A stretch of 64,000 nucleotides of DNA from Colocasia esculenta (taxonomy: Eukaryota; Streptophyta; Magnoliopsida; Alismatales; Araceae): positions 140,693,245 through 140,757,244 of the forward strand of contig CM024760.1 of NCBI GenBank assembly GCA_014218235.1. Direction: 5' to 3'. The notes under the pieces are model-generated. The model had not been told where the DNA came from, did not search any database, and worked only from the letters and a program-made list of their open reading frames with translations. The translations under genes and the position numbers were made by a program. Shown in pieces: positions 23,242-31,807 of the stretch (position 1 is its first letter; each line of letters begins with the position of its first letter).

Positions 23242-23451
23242 GGGTCCAGAAATATTCCCCACATATGTAAAGGGCCTTTAGTTCTTAATAGAACCGGTCT
23301 ATATCATGTTAGAATTGTTTGACCAGGCCATTTTTTTGTTGTATCATCTTTTCGGCCCAGGTATAATCTGGTCGAGTGAGAACATTCTCCCTCTCTAAGG
23401 GAGGGTGCACTCTCCCAGATTCACACCTAAGGACCACTTAAAAAAAAAAAA
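23242..23451 (+). other. LINE 3' UTR and poly(A) tail
   Basis: About 200 bp of non-coding sequence. A hairpin 'tccctctctaagggaggg' lies at about 23389-23406, and the tail is A-rich at 23440-23451. The target duplication follows. Confidence 0.8.
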
Positions 23452-23452
23452 T

Positions 23453-23518
23453 AGATATACATCGATGACATGTTGGTGAAAATCCGACGAGCCGAGGACC
23501 ATGTTCAGGATCTATGCG
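23453..23518 (+). pseudogene. RT fragment of the Tat-type element downstream of the LINE
   Basis: Reads IYIDDMLVKIRRAEDHVQDL, the completed catalytic box and the following motif of the RT interrupted at 17670. It then runs into the inverted LTR fragment. Confidence 0.85.
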
Positions 23519-24998
23519 ACGACCCTCCTTATACCGGTACGATTATACCAATCCACGTCGGTATAGTGAGTCCCGTCACAGTTGGACATTTACCCAACAC
23601 TAGTACACATGGCTGAGATGCTCATAAATATAGATACAGAGTAGAGGAAGTAAAAGAACTACTTGTCATTTCATTTCATCATCCACATTTAACATACATG
23701 GTTCAAATAACAATTTTTTTAGAGAACTAAAGTCCACATAAATAAAATACTAAAATTAGATTACATAGCTCGTCCACAATTACATAATAGTTCTATTACA
23801 ATGCCTCATTACGTACTATGAAAGCAAAAGTCACAACGTCGACTCCACCAAGCTACTCGCCATGCTCGGAGTCACTCTCCACTGTCTCCTCCAAAGGTGT
23901 TAGGTCACCAACTAAACCTGTACGCCGAAGCAAGGAGTGAGTCTAAAAGACTCAGCAAATAACTCCATACACATCATTCATGCATACATCACAGTAGGTT
24001 CTACATTCCAATTCACGAAGCAAAACATATAGCATGCTTGTACATTGATAAGAGACAACCTATCATGGTATTTCTACAAAATTTAAAACATATGGTACAT
24101 GACTTAAGACATTCCAAAATAAATATCCTATCACATGCTTACTACTCATTCAATCACATTAAGCTACAACATGATAGCAACTAACATGGGATTCTCACAT
24201 GCATAAAAGGAAACATTCCTATCATGGTTTCTACACATTCTTGCACATGCACACTATCATTTCATACACTTTAAGGTTGCTATTATAACATTATTTCACA
24301 TTAACATATCATGGATCACAATTTCACAATCTAACACATTGATTTCTCATGTTTGCACAATTGCTCATTCACATAGTTCTCTTTTTTACACATTGCACGT
24401 TTACACATATTCACACTACACAATTTACACATATTCACATTCACATTTCACAATTTAGTGTCGTGACACATAGTCCAAACCACCATTAGAAGGACACATC
24501 ACATACACATAACACATAGATGCCACCTAGGCAATACAGTGACGACTCTTGGACTGCGCAGATCGGGAGAACAAGTCTCCACCCTAACCAGTGGTACTTG
24601 TCCACCTCCAGGATTTCATCCTAATGCCTTTAGGATCATAACACATTGAACCTTCCCATGGGGACTTTTCCATGGTACGGTTCCACGGCCCTCTATGGAA
24701 GCAGTGTCACACATGACACATTCTTACACATTACACATTCCGATTTTAACACACATATTACACATGATATACACATGTCTTTACATTTTCTCACTTATAC
24801 ATATGGCTCTATTTTCCTATTCATGATACTACTGCTGACAGAAATCAAACATTCAGTACTTTACACTAATCAGGTTGAAACATACATAATCACCCATGTT
24901 CATATTAGCATGCGTTGAACACTCATTTTCACATGGAAATTTCATAGAGCACTCTACAGTTATCCAAATAACATGAGAATTTAACCACAGACTAATTT
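23519..24998 (-). mobile_element. Inverted LTR fragment (family C), replacing part of the Tat-type RT/RNase H
   Basis: Starts with 'cgaccctccttataccgg', the complement of the 3' end of the LTR at 60027-62983 (ccgatatagggagggtcg). Further matches in inverted order: 'accaatccacgtcggtata', 'catttacccaacac', 'ctatctc...' near the CT-rich end, 'agtccaaaccaccatt', 'catcacctaggc'-type phrase at 24525 and 'ggtacttgtccacctc'. Only about the 3' half of a 2.96-kb LTR is present and the other end is not a TG. Flanking RT and RNase H do not join: about 270 residues are missing, so a deletion went with this piece. No TSD found. Confidence 0.75.
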
Positions 24999-26961
24999 CA
25001 GGTTTATGATGGCGGCTCGGCGACTCCGACCATACTTCCAAGCACACAGGATCGTGGTCCTCACCGACGCCCCCATCAAGCAAGTATTCAGCTGACCCGA
25101 AGCCTCAGGGAGGATGTCCAAGTGGGCTATTGAGCTCGGTGAGTTCGACATATCGTATAGGCCTCAGGTCACCATCAAAGCCCAAGCCCTCGCCGACTTC
25201 ATCTCCGAAGGGACAGCAAGGTCGCCTGAACCAAAGGAGGTTGTCATGTGCTGGCAGATTTATGTGGACGGGGCATCCAACTCTCAAGGCAGCGGGGTCG
25301 GGGTCGTCCTGCATTCCCCCGAAGGCCTCGTCTTAAGGTACGCAACTCGGTTTGGCTTCACTGCTTTGAATAACGTAGCCGAGTACGAGGCTGTGATATT
25401 AGGGCTCAAAATGGCGAAAGCATTGGGAACGACAAAAGTCCGGATCCACAGCGACTCCTAGCTAGTCGTCAGTCAACTCTCAAAGGAATTCGAAGGGAGG
25501 TAAGAGAAGCTCGCCTCGTACATGGCCGAGGTCCTGAGGAGGATGGGTGACTTCGAGTCAGCAGAGCTGCTGAAAATCCCTCGAGCCGAGAACTCCCAAG
25601 CCGACGCACTGTCCAAGTACGTGGCTACCTCTGAATGTCGCCAAGAGTCCTCTGTGCTCATGGAGGAGCTCAACGAGCCTTCAGTGGGATCTACAAAAAT
25701 CATGTGTACCGAGGTCGAGCCAACATGGATGACTCATATTGTGGAATACATCCGAGAGTGGCAACTCCCTGAGGATGGGGGAGAGGCACTAAAGGTAAAC
25801 AGATGAGCTCCCAGGTTTTTTATGATCGGTGATGACCTTTACAGGAAGGGCTTCAGCTTCCCACACTTGTGATGCATGAGTCCGAGGCATGCCGAAGAGA
25901 TCATCACCAAGGTACACGAAGGTACATGTGGGAGCCACACCGGACCATGGTCGTTGGTCCGAAAAATAACTCAGCAAGGTTACTAGTGGCCGACCATGCT
26001 GAAGGACGCTGAGGGCTACGTCTGAAGATGCCAGCAATGCCAGCTCTTCGGTAAGATAAATTGGCAGCCGCCAGCGAGTCTCACCCCATTGACGGCCCCA
26101 TGGCCTTTCGCACAATGGGGTTTGGACATCCTCGGCCCATTTCCGCCAGCCTCAGGGCAATGGAAATTCCTCATCGTCGGAGTCGACTACTTCAACAGGT
26201 GGGTGGAAGCCGAGCCATTGGTGAAGAAAATTGATGCCAATGCATGGGGGTTCATCCAGAAAAACCTCATTTGCAGGTTCGGGCTGCCTAGGACGATCAT
26301 CACCAACAACAGCAAGCAATTCGATAACGTCAGGTTTTGTTGTAATTGCGAGGAGCTCGGCATCGACCATCGATTCACCTCAGTCGCACATCCTCAATCC
26401 AATGGATAGGCTGAAGTGACCAATCAAACACTCTTCGAAGGACTGAAGAGGAGGCTGGATGACCATAAAGGTCGGTGGGCGGAGGAGCTACCCCACGTGC
26501 TATGGGCCTATCGGGCGACGCTCCGAGAAGCTACTCAAGAGTCTCCTTTCGCGCTCGCCTTCGGAGTGGAAGCGGTGACCCCGGTGGAACTACTCATACC
26601 CTCGGGGAGAGTTCTGGGGTTTGAGCACGAAGACAATGACCGCTCGTTGCGCGCCGAGCTGGATCTCATTAAGGAAAGGAGAGAAAAAGCAGTGTCAAGG
26701 GTGGAAGCCTACCAGCGAAAGATGAAGCGGAGATTCAACACAACTGTCAGACCTCGTCACTTTAGTGTGGATAGCCTCTTCCTCCAGAAGCTTGCCGTCT
26801 CAGACCCTAAGTCGGTCGGAGGGAAGCTGTCCCCTAATTTGGAGGGCCCTTACAGAGTGATCGTGGACCTCGGGCAAGGGGCTTGTCGTTTGGTAAATTT
26901 GTGTGGCTCGGCGGTTCCGAGGACATGGAATGCCGAGCACCTCCGTTGTTATTATCCATGA
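24999..26961 (+). pseudogene. RNase H and integrase of the Tat-type element
   Basis: Reads AARRLRPYFQAHRIVVLTD and MSKWAIELGEFDISYRP (end of the first RNase H), then a second RNase H: WQIYVDGASNSQGSGVGVVL, NVAEYEAVILGLKMA, RIHSDS, ADALSKY. The dual RNase H is known for the Tat lineage. Integrase: zinc region broken by stops near 25803-26023, then PFAQWGLDILGPFPPASGQW (first Asp), IITNNSKQFD (second catalytic Asp is Asn; AAC at 26305-26307), HPQSNG*AEVTNQ (Glu kept, stop before it). 26416-26961 holds the C-terminal domain: ELPHVLWAYRATLREATQES, FALAFGVEAVTPVEL, LSPNLEGPYRV, TWNAEHLRCYYP. At least six stops; not functional. Confidence 0.85.
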
Positions 26962-26974
26962 GATATATAAGGAG

Positions 26975-27560
26975 GTCACTTCAGCACTCCGAGCTTAACA
27001 AGGTCACTTCAGCACTCTAACATCTTGTACGAGGTTGCTTTGGCACTCTATTGTTCTCTAAACGAGGTCGCTTCGGCACTCCAAATTTCCTAAGGAAGTC
27101 GCTTCGGCACTCCAAGCTTAACGAGGTCGCTTCGGCACTCTAAATTTCCTGAGGAGGTCGCTTCGGCACTCCGAGCTTAACGAGGTCGCTTCAGCACTCT
27201 ATTGTTCTCTAAATGAGGTCACTTCGGCACTCTAACTTTCCTAAGGAAGTAGCTTCGACACTCCGAGCTTAACGAGGTCGCTTCGGCACTCTAAATTTCC
27301 TGAGGAGGTTGCTTCGACACTCCGAGCTTAACGAGGTCATATTGGCACTCTATTGTTCTCCCAACGAGGTCGCTTCGGCACTCTAAATTCACTAAGGAGG
27401 TCGCTTCGGCACTCCGAGTTCTCCAAAAGAGGTCGCTTCGGCACTCTATCGCTCCGGTCAAGCCGAGATCTCTAAGGAGATCACTTCGGCACTCCGAAGT
27501 CTTTAACGAGTTCGACACTACGAGTATTTAACGAGTTCGTTTTGACGCTCTAAGCTTACG
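26975..27560 (+). repeat. Minisatellite, ~17 units in a 151-bp higher-order pattern
   Basis: A core ggtcgcttcggcactc recurs about 17 times with spacers of three types: gagcttaac (A), attgttctctaaac (B), aaatttcctaag (C). Units 3-14 run B C A C A B C A C A B C. The B spacer starts at 27050, 27201 and 27352, two steps of exactly 151 bp. It lies between the pol stop and the antisense ORF. Confidence 0.9.
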
Positions 27561-27701
27561 CGAAACTACGACGGTAGCACGTTTGCAAGCATGCAAGAAC
27601 AGAAAGAGTGATTGCATTAAAAGAATGGCCCGAGGGCCGAATGGAGTCCCTATAAAATCACATCGATTGAAGCTCGGTGGCAGCTTCAAAAAAGAAGGGA
27701 G

Positions 27702-29703
27702 CTAATAAGGGTCAACCGAAGGAGCCGGAGTAGAGGTCCCTGCATCGGACTGCATGGCCGCAGTCGGTCCGACCTCCTCATTGGCCTCATCGTCGTCCAT
27801 GCCAGGGGGCTGCACGTTGGTCAGGTCCAGCTCGGGGAAGGCCTTGGCGTTCACCACCAGGCAGTGTTTGTACCCATCCCTGAATAGGTCGGTTATCTGG
27901 TTGAGGTGCACATCGTATTTCTTGTACTCGACCACGGCCTTCTGGCATTCGTCAGCTATGAGGTGGGCCACTTCGGCCTTCGTTTGCTCATGAGCTTTGA
28001 CCTTGGCCTCCTGAGCCGCCTTCTTGGCCTCCCGTGTAGCCTTTTCCACGGCCAGCGAAGTTTTGAGCTCGTCCACTGCCCGAGAGAGCGAGGCGGCCCG
28101 ATCGTCTGATTTGCTGGCTCGGGCAGCTTCAGCGGTGGCTGAGTTCTTCAGTTCAGTGCTCTTCTTCTCGAGGTCGAAGACCTTCTCCTCCAGGGAACGC
28201 ACACGACCCTTGGACGACGTCCGAAGTTGGTCCGTCCGCTGAAGGAGAGCAACGAGCAGGCCCAAGTGATGTTGTAGCCCCCGAAACAACTCGTCAACGA
28301 TCTCGGGGGACGTCAATGCTGCTGCTCGAGAAGTAGCGCCAGCCGGGGCAGACATCCGACCCCACTCCAGGGGGCTCGGTCCCATTTGTTGGATCATGGG
28401 AGCAATCAGGCGACGGGACGGTGAGGCGGCACTCGACGTACCACCTCAGTCCGTCGCGGCTCAGATGGCCAAGCTCGCTTCACCGGCCTCTCCATGATCT
28501 CCTTGGTCGTGGGCACCGACGCGGCCGTGCACACGGTCGGAGCGATGTTCGCAGTAGAAGGGGCTGGGGGGTCCATGATTTGGACCTTGGCCTCCTCAGC
28601 GGGCCTCTTCTCCTGAGCTATTATCTTCGTCCGGCTGCCGCCCCCAGCGGCGAAGCGCTGAGCCGCAAGGGCCCTGTAGTCAACTTTCTCGACAATTTTT
28701 GCCAGAAAAAAGAATCAACGTCAGGTCGATCAACAACAATGAAGAATGAGAATGAAGAAGAAAATTCCTAAAGATGTCAGACCTCTATCGGCCCGCCGAA
28801 TCAGCTCGAACAGAGTAGCAGAAGGTTCACGTAGATCGGGCTTCGACACCGCCTGCAGCGAATCAAAGTCTGAGAGTTCGACATCGCTCATGTCGGCAGG
28901 GGGCCGAAAAGCCTCGTCATGAGGGTTGATGGCCGACCAGGTAGTAGGAAAATCCCACTCTTTTGAGCTATGAATGAAACAAAAACTCCTCTTCCAGTGA
29001 TGGATAGAGGAAGGGAAACGACCGAGGAAATGGCGGCCCGACCGAGCTGATATCTACAGCCAATCTCCCGAGACTTTGAGTGAGAAGCAAAAGAAGAAGA
29101 GGCGAATGCTCGGCCGAACTTTGGCCATGGCGCATGCCGCCAGGAAACCAATGGCCGACCTCTAGGAGTTGGGGGCCAATTGAGAGGGGGCGACCCCTAG
29201 GTACAGGAGGAGATGAAGGAGAAAAGGGTGAAGGGGGTATCGAAAGCCAGCTCGGATCGACTCCGAATATAGGCAGAACTCGTTCTCCATCGTGTAATGG
29301 GCTCGGAGGTCGCTCGAGGCATACACGGTGAAGTCAGGGGGAAAAGCGAACCCTGGATGGTCTACGATCCATTCGAGGGTCGCCCGGTCAATCTCGATGG
29401 CGGCATCGGCCACGGAGTCGGCCACTTTGCGCACACCGGATGATGGAGCCGAGGTGACCCTAGACACGTACGTCCCAGGGGACACCACGGGGAAAAACTC
29501 GTCCGCCTCATCCGCCAGCTGGGCATCAGAAGGACCACCAGGGCAGGAGCAGAGCGAGAAGAAGGGGCAGTTGCAGAGCGAGAAGAAGGGGTAGGAGCAG
29601 AGCGAGAAGAAGGGGGTCGAGCAGAGACACCTTCGGAAGGAGAGTGCCCCGCAGAAGATGTGGAAGGTAATGAAGAGGATGTGGATGCAGAGGGTGAGCC
29701 CAT
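27702..29703 (-). pseudogene. Antisense ORF of the Tat-type element (putative gypsy-type transposon protein, Transposase_28-like)
   Basis: Read from 29703 downward: a Ser/Pro/Ala-rich head with repeated SSRSAP units, then VDHPGFAFPPDFTVYASSDL and SESIRAGFRYPLHPFLLHLL, LYLGVAPSQLAPNS. This block (E-x2-R-A-G-x-R-x-P-L-H-P-F, then L-G-x-x-P-x-Q-L-x-P-N) is characteristic of the plant 'putative gypsy type transposon' family. Next come a broken middle (FPSSIHHWKRSFCFIHSS; DFPTTWSA), a basic/Pro-rich linker, and 28397-27702: 231 codons with heptad-like coiled coil (RVRSLEEKVFDLEKKSTELK) and an acidic tail. Extra antisense ORFs here are known in Tat-lineage elements; function unknown. Several stops and frameshifts. 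Confidence 0.75.
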
Positions 29704-30248
29704 GGCTTACCTCTGAGGAGGGAATAATCGAAGTGAGGGCAACGATCGGAAGCTCAGTGAAAGCACTCGGTCAATCCACCGCAACTCGGAAGGTCGGCTG
29801 CTTTAGACGATGGAGCTCACGTACGTGAAGGGCCTCTTTTCGGTACCAATGACGCTATTTATAGGGTCCCAGGTTCGCTTCGATCCAACGGATACGGATC
29901 GTCGCCATGTTAAAGCATCGCGATCAGCCCGCGTGTCGCCACCCCTTTCGCCGATGGGCTTCGAACGTAGATCGCAATCAATGTGAGGAGGATCAGGAGT
30001 CAAGGCATCAATGGGAACGCCCGTCGCATCGTCTGTCGCCATGATAGCGGCTGAAAGTTGAGGTGGCATGCCGTTTCAGCAGGTGTCAGAAACGTCAAAG
30101 GTCACATCACTCTAGCGGCCATTACGTCCTTTCACGATCCTGGCAGTGCATGGACACGTCTGCATAATTCGCGACGAGGGAACGTACGATGACATCTGGC
30201 TGCTAAATCTTAACATCTTCTCCTCAGCCCGTCACGACGTCCCGAGCA

Positions 30249-30265
30249 AAAGCTGGGGGGACCAA
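30249..30265 (+). other. Polypurine tract of the Tat-type element
   Basis: 'aaagctggggggaccaa' precedes the 3' LTR, with a G6 run 6 bp from it. Expected plus-strand primer site. Confidence 0.7.
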
Positions 30266-31052
30266 TGATACGGGTCGATACTTGGCAGATCGGATGAAGA
30301 GCACGCCGTCTGGCTAGCATCCGCTGAGGTGACGAACTAGCCAAACCAGATGACCTGAGTAGAGGTTGGTAGATCAGTGATGTAGGTTGGTCCTCGGGAA
30401 CTTAGCCATGGAGCAACGTCCGCCGAGCTATCCCCGAACTGTCCATCAAGGGGAGATGCATAGAGCTGAGCTTCCGGACGAGCCGAGTCCCACCTTAGTC
30501 CTCGGTGGTACCGCGCCAGCCTGGACTTTCTTAATAGTGACCCGCATGACCGTAATGGAAAGGCTCGTTGGCGGGAAGGCCCAAAGATCGTGGGCCATGT
30601 CTGTTAACTGTCCTGGCACGACTATAGTAGGAAGGTCCAGTAACGGCAAGCTTCAAAGGATGCAACTACTGGCCGCGCACGATCGCTGGCCCGAAGTATT
30701 CGGGACCAATCCAGCCGCAATTGCCACCAATCTAGCCGCACTTGCCACCCATTACCCCAGTCAGCGGGAATCCAGGATAGTTTCGTGGGCTTATCCTTGA
30801 CTCACTTCCCATAATCCAGCCCGCGGAACCCCTATAAAAGGGAGAGACATCCCTCGTGAAAAAGGTACACAACTTCTAGTCCAAAAACTCTCTTGCTCCG
30901 ACCTCCCGAACTGACTTGATCGTCGAAGTCTTTCCCCACTGAGGTCCCTCGGTGGTCTTCCAGGTCGAAGCTCGGCAACACTTTCTGCTTCGCGCCATCA
31001 TCCCTTGGGATGCTGCTCGGCCTGAGCCGACCTCATTGCTCAAACAGTAACA
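30266..31052 (+). repeat. 3' LTR of the Tat-type element (787 bp)
   Basis: Same boundaries as the 5' LTR. It is about 21 bp longer because of a local tandem duplication at 30709-30750 (two copies of a ccagccgc-attgccacc unit, one in the 5' LTR). Differences between the LTRs are mainly transitions. TATA box at 30833-30840. Confidence 0.95.
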
Positions 31053-31592
31053 CTTGGCAATACCTTACCTTGTGGAAGAACCTCTTTCAACAGCTTCAAT
31101 AGCATGTTGAAGGATTTGTTACTCATTTTACCCATACATTTTATGTTGAACAATTGGATTATAAATGATAGTTTGTTGAAAGTCTTGCAACCTGGATATA
31201 ATGGTTGTTCAACATCTTCCCGCAAATTTTGAAATGTACCATAGTCCACTTTATTCTGATTGGTAGAGATGTTTTCCATATATATTTTATTTTTCAAGCC
31301 AAATACATCTCGCAACATTGAAAGCATGCCACCATCCTTTGAGAGATCTTCACATGCAGAATTTAGGGATGTCGGCCTACTGCAACATGAATAAGGCCCA
31401 TGAAAGTCCCAAAACCTTTTGTCTTTGATAACTCTATTGAAGTATAAATGTTTCCTAACTATGTTCTTGTCCCATTTATAAATACATGCACAATTCACAC
31501 AAGGGCACTTGATACTTGACGACAGATCAGAATACCCACATGTAAAATCGATGAATAAGTCCACTCCATCTAGATATTCCTTTGAGTGCTTT
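31053..31592 (-). pseudogene. CACTA TNP2 transposase, N-terminal part (transposase-associated domain)
   Basis: Read from 31592: HSKEYLDGVDLFIDFTCGYS, then CPCVNCACIYKWDKNIVRKH with paired Cys (the transposase-associated zinc-like region), YLFNRVIKDKRFWDFHGPYS-type text, LREDVEQPLYPGCKTFNKLS, then FNMLLKLLKEVLPQGKVLP. It stops at the Tat insertion (TSD cttgg, 31053-31057) and resumes at 13995 with TFYELKK. Open for 174 codons. The 5' end of the gene is lost at 31593. Confidence 0.8.
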
Positions 31593-31807
31593 TGTAATGC
31601 CCCGACGTGGAAAATCGGAGCGATAAACAGTTAAACAAATAGTATAGAGCGTGAGATAGACATCAAACCATAGCACAAATTGGGATAACGCCAAACGATC
31701 CAACGTCATCAATAATTCCACTAATCATTTATTACATTCACTAATTCAGAGCCAAAACTATGGGCCCAGAGTACTTTATTTAAAATAATATAACTACAAC
31801 TAACTAA
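31593..31807 (-). mobile_element. Old inverted LTR end next to element A
   Basis: Begins tgtaatgccccgacg and can be aligned along about 200 bp with the complement of the LTR A 3' end (34755 downward: tgtcacgccccgatg, ...tatagagcgag, ...tagacatcaaccca, ...tcactaatatcagagcca). By eye about 70-75% similar. It abuts CACTA sequence on the left and the TG start of LTR A on the right, so LTR A probably inserted into an older LTR of the same superfamily. Confidence 0.65.

Larger units (their letters stand above)
17671..23451 (+). mobile_element. L1-type LINE (5.8 kb) with RNase H domain, flanked by 15-bp TSD
   Basis: TSD agatatacattgatg (17656-17670) and agatatacatcgatg (23453-23467), one mismatch. 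The element starts at 17671, holds ORF1 (DUF4283 plus zinc knuckle), ORF2 (endonuclease, RT, zf-RVT, RNase H) and ends in a poly(A) tail at 23440-23451. Size and content suggest an essentially full-length copy. It has several stops and frame changes and is inactive. Target: the RT gene of the Tat-type element. Confidence 0.92.
13996..31052 (+). mobile_element. Tat-type Ty3/gypsy LTR retrotransposon, complete ends, two nested insertions
   Basis: Two LTRs in direct orientation (13996-14761 and 30266-31052), both starting TGATACGGG and ending CAGTAACA. TSD cttgg at 13991-13995 and 31053-31057. Order: 5' LTR, primer-binding site, gag-protease, RT, RNase H, integrase, minisatellite, antisense ORF, polypurine tract, 3' LTR. 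The second RNase H and the antisense ORF between pol and the 3' LTR are marks of Tat-lineage elements. It lies inside CACTA TNP2. A LINE occupies 17671-23451, and an inverted LTR fragment (about 23519-24998) replaces roughly 800 bp of RT/RNase H. Many stops: inactive. Confidence 0.92.
6761..31592 (-). mobile_element. CACTA (En/Spm-type) DNA transposon, truncated at its 5' end, with a 17-kb nested insertion
   Basis: The left terminus CACTACAATAAAA begins at 6761 and is followed by short subterminal repeats. Genes lie on the minus strand: TNP2-type transposase (31592-31053 and 13995-11024), Ulp1/C48-like exons (10886-9720) and a TnpA-like gene (9645-8206). The transposase is split by the Tat-type retrotransposon at 13996-31052. 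Removing that element and one copy of its TSD cttgg makes the transposase frame continuous. The other CACTA end is missing: at 31593 the sequence changes into an inverted LTR fragment. Without the insertion the remnant is about 7.8 kb. Confidence 0.85.

Noticed and set aside
13996..31052. Transposase-like ORFs of CACTA on both sides as two separate elements
   Set aside because: The protein frame and the 5-bp TSD show one gene split by the Tat-type element.
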